Assembly (NCBI RefSeq): GCF_900101885.1
Contig: NZ_FNAN01000022.1
Location: 1-64,000, forward strand
DNA: 64,000 nt
Source of the DNA: Dyadobacter soli
GTDB lineage: Bacteria; Bacteroidota; Bacteroidia; Cytophagales; Spirosomataceae
Direction: 5' to 3'
The position numbers and the translations under genes were made by a program. Below the pieces are notes generated by a model, which worked only from the letters and a program-made list of their open reading frames with translations, had not been told where the DNA came from and ran no database searches. Positions 15,123-23,978 of the stretch are shown here, piece after piece. Numbering within the stretch: the first letter of the stretch is position 1; each line of letters begins with the position of its first letter.

Positions 15123-16880
15123 ATGAATGCACACCATCATATCATCTCCATCGGCGCCTCCGATTCCGGCATTGACGACATCGCGAGCTTCTTCGATCAA
15201 AAACCACTCGCCGGAGTCGCCTATGTAATCATACAGCATTTACCGCCCGATTTCCGCGCTAGACTGGCAGAAGTACTGGCCAAGGATTTATATCTGGTGA
15301 TCAGTGAGGCGCAAAATGGAGTGCTCGTCGAAACAGACCACGTCTACATCATTCCCGAAGGCAAATCGATGAGCATCCGGAAGGGAAGGTTATACATCAC
15401 CGAAAAACCGTATAATCCACGGCTGCATAACAGTACCGACAGTTTTTTCACCTCCCTCGCAGCAGATCAGGGGGAGAAAGCCATAGGGGTAGTCCTTTTC
15501 GAAATTGGCGAAGACAGCCTTGAAGGGATAAGTGCGATCCGGGATGCGGGAGGTATTGTCATCGCGCGACGGCAAGACGCCATTCACCTTGCTCCCGCCA
15601 TCAATGAGGTTGACTTTGTCACTGAGCCCGCCCTTATACCCCAAATCATAGAAGATTATGTGATGCAAAGCCGCAAAACATTGCTGGATCAGAATGAAGA
15701 AGTGACCATGGAAATGATAATAGATGCGATCCGCGAGAATACCACATTTGATTTTTCGGGTTACCGATTGGACATTCTATCGCACAAGACCCGAAAACGA
15801 GCTTTGGATCAAAACTTCTATTCGCTGGCGGATTACCTGTCTTTTCTTAAAGTCACGTCGACAGAAATGCATTCACTATCCTGGGAATTTCTTACCGGCG
15901 GGATTGCCGCTCCGGTCAATGAAAACACCCCAAATTCTCCGGGAACGAATCCGGAGCCCGAAATTTTCGGATTCAAACGGGATGGGGATAAACTGGAAAA
16001 TAAAGTTACCCACGAAGAACAATTGATGGAACTTGAAAAAGAGCTTAATGAATTGAAAGCAAGACTGTCCCTAGTGCACAAATCAGATGTATCGATGAAC
16101 AATTTGAAAGTCGCAAACGCGTTGTTGCGACTGGCTAATGGGCGGCTACGACATGATAATAGTGAAATGCGATCAGCAAACCACCAGCTAGACGCAAAAA
16201 ACAAAAAGTTGACCGAAGCTAACAAAGAGCTAGACAACTTTGTCCACCTGGCGTCACACGATCTGTTGGCACCGCTTGCTCATATTGAAGGTAGTATCGC
16301 CCTTATCAACGAGATAGGCGTGACCGATACCCAGCTAGCCGAGATGATCGGTATCATCAACGCATCCGCAAAGAGATTTCGCGCACTGGTGGAAGATATG
16401 GGTAACGTGGCGAAGGCCGAACATGATTTAAAATCAAAGGAAAAGGTCGATATAGAAGAAATAATCCAGAGCGTATTGTGGCCGCTGGAAACCAAGATCA
16501 AACAATCCCACACTCAAATAATTGTCAGTCTGCGGGAAAGATCCATTTACTTTTCCAAAAAGAACCTCAGGAGTATTGTCTTCAATCTGATTTCCAACAG
16601 TCTTAAGTTCAACGAAAGCCTGCAACCGTCGATCCTTATCATTACGGAGAAGATCAACGGCCAGGTCGTCCTCTCCGTGGAAGACAACGGGATGGGTATT
16701 CCTACACCCGAACTGGAGCATGTCTTCAAACTCTACGGAAGAGCGAGATACGACATAGAAGGCAACGGGGTGGGGCTTTACCTAACAAAACGGATGATAG
16801 ATGCGTCTGGGGGAAGTCTGGTGGTTGAGAGTACTCTTGGTGAAGGAAGCAAATTCACCATTAGTTTCGCAGCTGAATAG
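15123..16880 (+). CDS. CheB-type receptor esterase fused to a histidine kinase (CheR catalytic domain lost)
   Basis: A 585-residue cytoplasmic signalling protein. Residues about 1-190 are a CheB methylesterase domain with ISIGASDSGIDDIAS (Ser), IIQHLPPDF (His) and GEDSLEG (Asp). Residues about 210-265 match only the N-terminal CheR helix bundle (FDFSGYRLDILSHKTRKRAL). The S-adenosylmethionine-binding methyltransferase domain expected next is absent, and the protein passes straight into a coiled coil (about 300-385). Then comes a histidine kinase: H box LASHDLLAPLAHIEG, N box NLISNSLKFNES, G boxes VEDNGMGIP and GNGVGLYLTKRM. CheB-CheR-PAS-kinase fusions are common in Bacteroidota, so this looks like a shortened derivative. 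The ATG at 15,123 is used, because the frame upstream to 14,991 has no family similarity. Confidence 0.85.
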   Translation: MNAHHHIISIGASDSGIDDIASFFDQKPLAGVAYVIIQHLPPDFRARLAEVLAKDLYLVISEAQNGVLVETDHVYIIPEGKSMSIRKGRLYITEKPYNPRLHNSTDSFFTSLAADQGEKAIGVVLFEIGEDSLEGISAIRDAGGIVIARRQDAIHLAPAINEVDFVTEPALIPQIIEDYVMQSRKTLLDQNEEVTMEMIIDAIRENTTFDFSGYRLDILSHKTRKRALDQNFYSLADYLSFLKVTSTEMHSLSWEFLTGGIAAPVNENTPNSPGTNPEPEIFGFKRDGDKLENKVTHEEQLMELEKELNELKARLSLVHKSDVSMNNLKVANALLRLANGRLRHDNSEMRSANHQLDAKNKKLTEANKELDNFVHLASHDLLAPLAHIEGSIALINEIGVTDTQLAEMIGIINASAKRFRALVEDMGNVAKAEHDLKSKEKVDIEEIIQSVLWPLETKIKQSHTQIIVSLRERSIYFSKKNLRSIVFNLISNSLKFNESLQPSILIITEKINGQVVLSVEDNGMGIPTPELEHVFKLYGRARYDIEGNGVGLYLTKRMIDASGGSLVVESTLGEGSKFTISFAAE

Positions 16881-17124
16881 CGTCAAAAACGGGAGAGTTC
16901 CTACGATCTTATCCGGCCTCAAAAGCCGGGACGTTGATGTTACCTGGTGCTTATTTGATAATGTCTGATAGCTGGATTTTTAAAATCGACGCGCCAATGC
17001 CGCGTAACTGCTCATGTTCTAGCCCATTCCAACACAGTACTAGAAGGCCTTTTATCCAACCATCATAACTATACGTTGATCTCTATCATTAGCCTTTCCC
17101 GGCAACATATGCGTATCTTTATAG

Positions 17125-18711
17125 ATGGTCCATCAAAACTTGCTGCTCGTACTGATTCTTTTCTTTTTCATAGCCTTACTATATCTGTGGAGCGAAAGGT
17201 TGAAAATTTCTTACCCGATTCTACTGGTACTGGGAGGACTGGCTATTTCGTTAATTCCCACAGTGCCCAATGTCAGTTTGAACCCCGAAATCATCTTTTT
17301 GATCTTTCTTCCTCCATTGCTTTTCGAAGCGGCCTGGACCACGTCCTGGAAAGATTTCTGGGCCAGAAAAGAGTCGATCTTCTCACTGGGCTTCGGTCTT
17401 GTATTTTCAACGTCTCTGATCATAGCCCATCTGTCAGTGGCCATCATCCCGGGCTTTACGCTTGCTTTGGGCTTTCTGCTCGGCGGAATCATTTCACCAC
17501 CTGACGCGGTAGCGGCCGCCTCCGTCCTGAAAGATCTGAAATTACCCCGGCGCGGGATCACGATTCTGGAAGGAGAGAGCCTGGTTAACGACGCCGCGTC
17601 ATTGACTGTTTTCAGGTTCGCAACGATTGCAGTACTGACAGGGCACTTCACGTTCACGGCGGCAATAGTCGACTTCGCAGTGCTCGCATTTATGGGGATC
17701 GCTGTGGGGCTGGTTATCGGACATTTGCTGTACTTGGTTCTTCGGTATTGGGCAAAGTCGTCGCGCATTACATCTCCCATTATCCTGATGGCTCCCTATC
17801 TGATGTACGTAACTGCCGAAAAATTCAACTGGTCCGGTGTGCTTGCGGTAGTAAGCGGCGGCCTCTACCTGTCATTCCACGCAAAGAATTTTCTGAATTA
17901 TCAGACCAGGCTACAAAATCGCGAGATATGGCTCATGCTAGTATTCTTGCTGAATGGGTTTGTTTTCATTTTGATCGGGTTGGAGTTGCCGATGATCGTC
18001 GATGGCCTTGTTGGTTATTCGTTAAAGGAAGCGATCGGCTACGGTCTTCTTATCAGTGCAACCGCCATTTTGATCAGGATCATTTTGGTGTTTCTTACGA
18101 CTTATATCCCGCGTATGCTCACCGGAAGCGAAAAAGAGCGGGAAAATGATCCGGGTTGGAGACTCACTTTTGTGATGGGCTGGGCTGGCATGCGTGGAGT
18201 GGTATCGCTTGCTGCAGCGCTTACCGTTCCGCTCACCACGCCGGAAGGCTCCACTTTCCCACATCGTAACCTGATTCTGTTCATCACCTTCATCGTGATA
18301 CTCGTCACACTTGTTTTTCAAGGCCTCACCTTACCGGTTATCCTCCGGATTCTTCAGGTACCCCAAGTCGAAGAAGACCTCTCCGTGGATGACCAGATGG
18401 AAACAATCCGGCTCCGCCTCGCCAGACGTTCGGCCGATTACATGCATGAACACTACCATTCAGAAATTCATAGCCACGGGGCGGTCAGGCGAATTATGGA
18501 ACAGCTTCAGAGAACGACAACTTTGGGCGATCCGGCCCAGGACGACCGTACTTCAGTCAAGGAGTTAAAAAAGAAAATCATGTTAGAGCTCATCGCATTG
18601 CAAAGGGTTTATCTCCATGAGATCAATGACGAGAACAAGTACGATGAAGAAGTGATACGGGATCTGGAACATAATCTAGACCTGGAAGAATCGAGGCTCG
18701 AAAAGAAATAG
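17125..18711 (+). CDS. CPA1-family Na+/H+ antiporter
   Basis: A 528-residue inner-membrane antiporter with about 12 helices over residues 1-410 and a hydrophilic C-terminal tail of about 115 residues with coiled-coil character. The CPA1 (NhaP/NhaK/YjcE-like) signatures are IISPPDAVAAASVLK and ILEGESLVNDAASLTVFRFA, in which the ND motif carries the ion-binding acid. WAGMRGVVSLAAALTVP (helix 11 region) is also typical. It exchanges Na+ (or K+) for H+, serving pH and salt homeostasis. It is monocistronic between kinase genes, and the tail may respond to cytoplasmic signals. Confidence 0.93.
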   Translation: MVHQNLLLVLILFFFIALLYLWSERLKISYPILLVLGGLAISLIPTVPNVSLNPEIIFLIFLPPLLFEAAWTTSWKDFWARKESIFSLGFGLVFSTSLIIAHLSVAIIPGFTLALGFLLGGIISPPDAVAAASVLKDLKLPRRGITILEGESLVNDAASLTVFRFATIAVLTGHFTFTAAIVDFAVLAFMGIAVGLVIGHLLYLVLRYWAKSSRITSPIILMAPYLMYVTAEKFNWSGVLAVVSGGLYLSFHAKNFLNYQTRLQNREIWLMLVFLLNGFVFILIGLELPMIVDGLVGYSLKEAIGYGLLISATAILIRIILVFLTTYIPRMLTGSEKERENDPGWRLTFVMGWAGMRGVVSLAAALTVPLTTPEGSTFPHRNLILFITFIVILVTLVFQGLTLPVILRILQVPQVEEDLSVDDQMETIRLRLARRSADYMHEHYHSEIHSHGAVRRIMEQLQRTTTLGDPAQDDRTSVKELKKKIMLELIALQRVYLHEINDENKYDEEVIRDLEHNLDLEESRLEKK

Positions 18712-19003
18712 AACGCATGTGTTTTATATTCAAAACGCCTCTCCCAGCGTCAGATTGACTATTGCATGATGCTCGGGATGATAGCCTATTCCAAGTTGAC
18801 AGCTCACGTTTATGATCGAATTATTGGGTTATCGACGAACGTTAAAGATGCACATATCAAAATCAGCATGCTCATCGCAAGCAAATCGGAAAGGCCAAAG
18901 GCGGTAACGAATTACAAAGATCAAGAGGCATGTGTGAAATATGTAAATGTAAAAATGGTGGATGTAACGTCTTAGGCTTCGGTAGTATGAACTTTGTATA
19001 TTA

Positions 19004-19732
19004 ATGTTAAAGTTCTCTGTGATGAACAAACCCGACACTTTACCCGACGGCGATGAAATTTCCGACTTTGCCCTCTCGCTAGTCCACGAAATTCGTAACC
19101 CGCTGACAAACATAGATTTGTCATTACAGGCGCTATCCCATGAAATAACCGATGATGATCTACGCGCATATCTCGACATCATAAAAAGAAGCTCGGACCG
19201 TATCGGAAAGATACTGAAGAACCTTCTCAGTCATCAGAAACTGAATGACAACGCCCATGCTGACCATTCCTTACATACTCTATTGGACGAAGTGATCATG
19301 TTGAATACTGACCGCATTGCCTTAAAAAAGATCAAGGTTACCCGGGATTATGATTCGAATGATTGTGTAATGAAGATTAACGCGCAAAAAATAAAAATCG
19401 CTTTGACGAATATCGTGGTCAATGCCATTGAAGCTATGAATCCACGGCAAGGCGAGTTGAAGCTGGTTACTAGGTCGACAGACACGACGCACCTGGTCCG
19501 CATTGAAGACAATGGATGCGGGATCAATGATGCGGGCATGAAAAATCTGTTTAAAAGAGGTTTCTCTGATAAAGCGGGTGGTATAGGAATCGGCCTCTTC
19601 TCGACCTTGAAAATTTTGAGATCTAGTCATGTGGATATAGGTGTGCAGTCCCGGGCCGGCTCCGGAACATGCTTCATCCTGACATTCAACAAGAAACATA
19701 ACACCGGAAAATCGACCCGAAGGATGTTGTAA
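19004..19732 (+). CDS. Soluble sensor-less histidine kinase
   Basis: A 242-residue kinase made only of the dimerisation and catalytic domains: H box SLVHEIRNPLTNIDLSL (His near 29), N box ALTNIVVNAIEAMN, G1 IEDNGCGI and G2 GIGIGLFSTLKIL. There is no membrane segment, PAS or GAF domain, so signal input must come from a partner. No response regulator is adjacent on this strand. The CheY-like protein at 26,895 or the degenerate regulator at 12,960 are in the same island. The ATG at 19,022 (six codons in) is an equally good start. Confidence 0.85.
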   Translation: MLKFSVMNKPDTLPDGDEISDFALSLVHEIRNPLTNIDLSLQALSHEITDDDLRAYLDIIKRSSDRIGKILKNLLSHQKLNDNAHADHSLHTLLDEVIMLNTDRIALKKIKVTRDYDSNDCVMKINAQKIKIALTNIVVNAIEAMNPRQGELKLVTRSTDTTHLVRIEDNGCGINDAGMKNLFKRGFSDKAGGIGIGLFSTLKILRSSHVDIGVQSRAGSGTCFILTFNKKHNTGKSTRRML

Positions 19733-19807
19733 ACCCGACATTATCAGCTATATTGTACAGGATGGCTTTGGATTCATTGTCGGCTACAGTAACTTCGCTT
19801 ATCGATT

Positions 19808-20368
19808 ATGATATTGTATATCAAATACATGGTTAGCCTGAGATGTAAAATGATGGTCGAGCAGGAACTGAACAATATCGGCTTGCACTATGTGGTTGTG
19901 GAGCTGGGAAGCGTCGAAATTCTTGAAGATATCACACTCGAGCAGCGCGAAGCACTCAAAAGGAATCTGCTCAAATCGGGCCTGGAGCTACTGGACGATA
20001 AGAGGAGTATTTTGATTGAGAAAATCAAAAATGTCATCGTGGAAATGATACATTATCAGGATGAACTTCCTAGAACTAACTATTCGGATTACATCGCAGA
20101 AAAACTGGGGTACGACTACACTTATATTTCCAACATCTTTTCCGAGGTGAAGGGCATCAATATCCAGCAATTTATTATCCATCACAAGATAGAAAAAGTT
20201 AAAGAACTGCTGCTCTACGGAGACTTGAACCTCACAGAAATCTCTTACAAGCTACACTACAGCAGCGTGGCGCATCTTTCCAATCAGTTCAAAAAGGTCA
20301 CAGGTCTTTCTCCTACCTTTTATAAAAAACTTCGGAGAAAGCGCGACGATAACCTGGAAAATATCTGA
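19808..20368 (+). CDS. AraC-family helix-turn-helix regulator
   Basis: A 186-residue regulator. Residues about 1-75 form a small N-terminal domain of the type MVSLRCKMMVEQELNNIGLH, which is widespread in Bacteroidota. The C-terminal AraC domain (about 85-178) has both helix-turn-helix units: YSDYIAEKLGYDYTYISNIF and NLTEISYKLHYSSVAHLSNQ followed by FKKVTGLSPTFYKK. Full-length homologues start MxIYIKYMV, which supports the ATG at 19,808. It is a single gene. Its targets are unknown, but the porin-like gene downstream is an obvious candidate. Confidence 0.88.
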   Translation: MILYIKYMVSLRCKMMVEQELNNIGLHYVVVELGSVEILEDITLEQREALKRNLLKSGLELLDDKRSILIEKIKNVIVEMIHYQDELPRTNYSDYIAEKLGYDYTYISNIFSEVKGINIQQFIIHHKIEKVKELLLYGDLNLTEISYKLHYSSVAHLSNQFKKVTGLSPTFYKKLRRKRDDNLENI

Positions 20369-20524
20369 GGCTTATTGGCCTTCCTCTGAAAAGTATTGAT
20401 TTCCATTTCTGACAATCAGTGATCAATGTAACTTTTCAATTCAGTTATGTAACGCATAAGGGCCCGCCGGTGTCGACCTTTGTACAGGTTGATTCAAATC
20501 TAAAAAACCTTGCGGGGCTCAACA

Positions 20525-21103
20525 ATGAAAAAGTTATCAATAACACTTATACTATGTGCAATGACCATCACGTCGTTCGCACAAACGTTTGGTTTCGGAC
20601 CGAAGGCTGGCGTAAACCTCAGTAATTATCAAGGCGGTAATATTCAAACCGAGGCGAAGGCGGGCTACCATTTTGGGGGTATGCTTAATTTTGGTTTTGG
20701 AAATGTCTTTTCTATTCAGCCTGAAGTGCTTTTCTCCACCCTTGGGGCCAAGGTAGAGAGTAGTGGCAGCGAAGCGGACTTCAAGATCAACTATCTGACG
20801 GTCCCCGTCATGCTGAAATTCAGAACCAGAAGTGGTTTTTATCTGGAAGCAGGACCTCAAGCGGGCTTCCGGTTATCTGAGAGTGTTCCCGACCAGACCA
20901 TTGATCATTTCGCTAAAAATCTGGATATATCGCTGGGCGCGGGTTTGGGTTATCAGACTAATATCGGACTTGGAATCGGGGTTCGATATGTGGCGGGGCT
21001 ATCAAAAGTGGGCGACTTCTCTTCACAGGAAATCAATCCGGACTTCAAAAACAGCGTTATCCAGGGCAGCTTATTCTGGGTGATTCCCATCGTTAAAGAA
21101 TAG
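20525..21103 (+). CDS. Outer-membrane beta-barrel protein (porin family)
   Basis: A 192-residue exported protein. The signal peptide is MKKLSITLILCAMTITSFAQ with cleavage after Ala19 or close by. The mature part starts TFGFGPKAGVNLSNYQGG, the typical first strand of Bacteroidota eight-stranded barrels, and shows alternating polar and hydrophobic strands up to the C-terminal VIQGSLFWVIPIVKE. The frame is open from 20,510, but the ATG at 20,525 directly starts the signal peptide. It has no identified ligand and probably contributes to envelope integrity. Confidence 0.88.
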   Translation: MKKLSITLILCAMTITSFAQTFGFGPKAGVNLSNYQGGNIQTEAKAGYHFGGMLNFGFGNVFSIQPEVLFSTLGAKVESSGSEADFKINYLTVPVMLKFRTRSGFYLEAGPQAGFRLSESVPDQTIDHFAKNLDISLGAGLGYQTNIGLGIGVRYVAGLSKVGDFSSQEINPDFKNSVIQGSLFWVIPIVKE

Positions 21104-21149
21104 CATGCTTCTGCATAAGCGTCGCAGTACGTTAAAATAGGCATCATGT

Positions 21150-21518
21150 ATGACATCAGAAAATATAGCGGATATGGATACGGATCGTGAGGAGATAGAA
21201 AAAGCAAAGGCCCACATTGTCGTGGAGATTATCGAGTACGTACCCAATGCGGTTCTGAGCAGAACTATTATCAAAAAAATGACTGGTAACGTTACAGTTT
21301 CGGCTTTCGATGCCGGAGAGGAAATCGCCGAGAAATCTTCCGCCTTTGATACCTATATTCAAATTATCGACGGTTCGGCTGAAATTGTCATCGATGGCAA
21401 AAAGCACCAACTTACCAGAGGTCAGGGGATTATCATTCCTGCACATCAGAGAAATTCCTTTTGCGCCAAAGAGCCTTTCAAGATGATTTCGACGGTTATA
21501 AAGAGTGGCTACGAATGA
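21150..21518 (+). CDS. Cupin-domain protein
   Basis: A 122-residue protein with a short helical N-terminus (about 30 residues) followed by a single cupin barrel. Motif 1 is weak (DAGEEIAEKSSAFDTYIQII, lacking the usual His pair), and motif 2 reads QGIIIPAHQRNSFCAKEPF. With few metal ligands it may bind a small molecule rather than catalyse. It lies 46 bases after the porin-like gene on the same strand and may be in the same transcript. Confidence 0.8.
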   Translation: MTSENIADMDTDREEIEKAKAHIVVEIIEYVPNAVLSRTIIKKMTGNVTVSAFDAGEEIAEKSSAFDTYIQIIDGSAEIVIDGKKHQLTRGQGIIIPAHQRNSFCAKEPFKMISTVIKSGYE

Positions 21519-21546
21519 TCCGGACATATTCTTAAATAAACTCACT

Positions 21547-21867
21547 ATGATGAAAATGGAGAAAGTATCCCCTGTGTTCGTGCATGTCACAACCTTAGGG
21601 TTTGCGCTGGCAGCCTGCTCTGCATCCGGCATCATATTTCGTATACGTAGTAGCGTTAGAAAAAGAGCAGACCGCAGAGATGGCACGCTGGATGAGATCA
21701 ACCGCAGGGTGACCAGGTTCAAGGGTGAAGTCAATAGAATCCTAGCAACTCTTCCCTTAAAGACACATGGGCATAAAAGTAAGCTCCACTTCCAGGAAAC
21801 GAGAGCAAAAGCAATTACTGAATTCTTCGGTCCGGAAACGATCTTATCCAGTGAACCGGTCGTCTGA
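21547..21867 (+). CDS. Hypothetical protein with one hydrophobic segment
   Basis: A 106-residue frame (MMKMEKVSPVFVHVTTLGFA at the start) with one hydrophobic stretch at about 8-30 followed by a basic helix rich in Arg and Lys. It follows the cupin gene by 28 bases. I recognise no family, and the frame could be a decayed gene, as the surrounding 500 bases contain little else. The 190 bases after it up to 22,056 hold nothing I can assign. Confidence 0.35.
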   Translation: MMKMEKVSPVFVHVTTLGFALAACSASGIIFRIRSSVRKRADRRDGTLDEINRRVTRFKGEVNRILATLPLKTHGHKSKLHFQETRAKAITEFFGPETILSSEPVV

Positions 21868-22056
21868 CAAATGTGATGTTTACGCTGAAAGATTTTCGGC
21901 GAGTTGTATCACAGATAATTTTTGGAGTCAGGACAGTCATTAGGCCTTCATCTGCTCGGGTTGCTCGTTAGCACTGCGGTGCCCGGGTGGAACAAGAACT
22001 GATTCTATACAATTCCTGCAAAATTGATTAAAGATCACAATTAAAATAAAGAACGT

Positions 22057-22257
22057 ATGAAAACTGGAAAAGCATTTTGGGGATGGGTAACAATGGCTTC
22101 AATTTTTGTGGCTTTGGGAACTATGTTTCTGCCGAAAGGGAAATCCTACAAAGCAAGACGAATAATTGACAAAACGAAAAAGCTCTTGGGGATGCAGGAC
22201 CAGCTGCTGGCAAACCCGGACGAGCAGAAAACAACGACCTTCCAGGGGAGGTCATAA
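22057..22257 (+). CDS. Small YtxH-like membrane protein
   Basis: A 66-residue protein with one N-terminal membrane helix (about residues 6-24, FWGWVTMASIFVALGTMFLP) followed by a basic amphipathic segment GKSYKARRIIDKTKKLLG. This is the layout of YtxH-type general-stress proteins, which is a weak resemblance at this length. An A+T-rich leader with AAATTGATTAAAG precedes it. It fits the stress-related flavour of the cargo. Confidence 0.6.
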   Translation: MKTGKAFWGWVTMASIFVALGTMFLPKGKSYKARRIIDKTKKLLGMQDQLLANPDEQKTTTFQGRS

Positions 22258-22468
22258 ACAAGATTGAGGTCACCGCAAAAGACGGCAAGCGTCAAACTAG
22301 CCAGGGAAATGGTCATTCGGGATGACGCTGATCTGGGCGCGGCAGGCCTGCCACCCCGGTGTCGAGATCATTTGCAACAAGTTAATTGTAGAAAACTATC
22401 CCGCTGGCTCAAAAACAAGGTAGACTGTTCCTGGCGGGAAAAACATTCATTTAAAACGAGAAACAATC

Positions 22469-22936
22469 ATGAAAACCAACAAGATCATATTTTGCCTGGG
22501 CTTAGTCTTGCTCGCTTTTCCCTTAACCGCGCAAGTGGTCTCGAAAGACTCTCTTTCAAACCTGAGAGAGCAGAAGCAAATGCTCGAAATAAGCAAAAGG
22601 TTAAACGAAAACAAGATGCAGCTGGCCAAACTTGAAAATGAGCGAGAAGAAAAAATGATGGAAGTATCGCAAACATCCGAGAATGCACAGAAATCGGCGG
22701 ATGCTAATAAGCAGGCCGCAGATAAACTTAAAGACGAGTCACAAGACCGCAAATTGGCCCGTAGGGCTAACAATAGCGCTGGCTCAGCCAAGTCGGATGC
22801 GAAGAAAGCCCGGAAGGCCGGGTATAGTCTGGGAAAACTCGACAGCAATATTAATGCTCTGAAAGCGAGTATTCAGAAGGATGAAAAGGAACTGGCCGAC
22901 ATGCAGCCTAATATACACCCGGAGCCGATGTATTGA
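22469..22936 (+). CDS. Exported coiled-coil protein of unknown function
   Basis: A 155-residue protein with a signal peptide (MKTNKIIFCLGLVLLAFPLT, cleavage after about residue 21, AQ) and an almost entirely helical mature part: two heptad-like stretches at about 28-60 and 115-148 around a Lys/Ala/Asn-rich centre with AEKS-like repeats. It is probably periplasmic. The frame is clean and translation probably starts at the ATG preceded by AAACAATC. No domain is recognised. Confidence 0.7.
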   Translation: MKTNKIIFCLGLVLLAFPLTAQVVSKDSLSNLREQKQMLEISKRLNENKMQLAKLENEREEKMMEVSQTSENAQKSADANKQAADKLKDESQDRKLARRANNSAGSAKSDAKKARKAGYSLGKLDSNINALKASIQKDEKELADMQPNIHPEPMY

Positions 22937-22973
22937 AATCCAAGGGTTGTATGACTTCTATCGATCTAATAAT

Positions 22974-23198
22974 ATGAACGAGCCCATATTTGATAACAAG
23001 TACTTTGATGGACAATGTGTCTATGTTAATGAGAATCCCGGTCAAAAGCTAGTTATCAGACGTTACTATAAGAGAATCTATTATTGTCGGGCGGTAGATG
23101 GCTCAGAGAAGGAGTATGCCTTTTTTGAAAGGGAAATTTCGCCCGATTATGAAAGTGGTAAACAGCTGTATTGCCACTTTCCGAGAGAAGACGTTTAA
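22974..23198 (+). CDS. Small YodC-like/DUF2158-like protein, copy 2
   Basis: A 74-residue protein (MNEPIFDNKYFDGQCVYVNE at the start) with the core GQKLVIRRYYKRIYYCRAVD and EYAFFEREI, shared with the 57-residue protein at 4284-4457. The two differ enough to be old paralogues. The upstream frame extends to 22,881 but overlaps the coiled-coil gene, so the ATG at 22,974 is chosen. Function unknown; a small beta-rich fold is likely. Confidence 0.6.
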   Translation: MNEPIFDNKYFDGQCVYVNENPGQKLVIRRYYKRIYYCRAVDGSEKEYAFFEREISPDYESGKQLYCHFPREDV

Positions 23199-23213
23199 TA
23201 GCTAATCACTAAA

Positions 23214-23402
23214 ATGAAAACTGAATTCACATCCTTCACCAACGGTGCTTTCAACAATCAAGCAACCACCTGATGCATCGATAATACGTTACGTAAGGTA
23301 AACCCGACACGGTTTCCTTATGAGATGTATGACTCTTTAAGGATCGACGATATGATCCAGTCTGTTGTGGGCAAGCCCAGGCCTTTAGACCATGTAGCAT
23401 GA
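23214..23402 (+). pseudogene. Decayed short ORF with one in-frame stop
   Basis: From an ATG at 23,214 the frame reads MKTEFTSFTNGAFNNQATT, then TGA, then stays open for 42 codons (LRKVNPTRFPYEMYDSLRID and GKPRPLDHVA) to a second TGA. The continuous frame across a single stop suggests a recently broken gene. The family is not recognised. Confidence 0.35.
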
Positions 23403-23585
23403 GCGCATTTACGGAAGAATCAACCCCAAAAGGGGCTGGCGTAGAACACCCCTTAGCTACACGCGATGCTCTTAATGGCTATTATCCTCATTTGCCTTGT
23501 ATGGACAGTAATTGTACAGCTGCATCCCCGGGCAGATCCCTAACACCTGGTCTGTTAAATCAAAACAAATGAACAAGTTAGCTGA

Positions 23586-23906
23586 CACAACCGAACTGAT
23601 CGAGACTACAACCGGTCTTCTGATGGGAGCGAAGCCTCCCTTACGCCACAAACGGGTATCGAAGTAATCGATCAATGGCATGGTCCGCTTTCAGTAAGTG
23701 AGAGTACCCAGCCCATTGCCGACGAGTTGGACAAATTAAAATCACTGCTTGCTTCGGTCCCCACAAATGCCGGCGCCATTGTGGAACAAGTGAAGGAGGT
23801 GGCTGCGAAAGTTTCGCGGATTGCTCCGGAATTAGGCGCGGACGGCGAAATGCCCTCTTTGCTTACGGCGTTGGCGACCGCCCTGAGAATGGGGACGGAT
23901 TTATAA
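23586..23906 (+). pseudogene. C-terminal remnant of an unknown protein
   Basis: After a TGA at 23,583 the plus strand is open to 23,906 without a usable start codon. It encodes a plausible helical tail with PIADELDKLKSLLASVPTNA and ending ALATALRMGTDL. Codon use and helix pattern look coding, but an N-terminus is missing. Together with 23,214-23,402 it makes 23,199-23,978 a stretch of decayed cargo. Confidence 0.35.
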
Positions 23907-23978
23907 AGCCGAACGGCCAAGTTAGCAGGGCTGCATATCCAGATCTACCAGATCTGTCAATTTAAATAACCGTTAGTT

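Noticed and set aside
18766..18975. 69-codon plus-strand ORF before the kinase gene
   Set aside because: No family resemblance and no conserved start. It lies in a 290-base intergenic region between antiporter and kinase and is likely chance.
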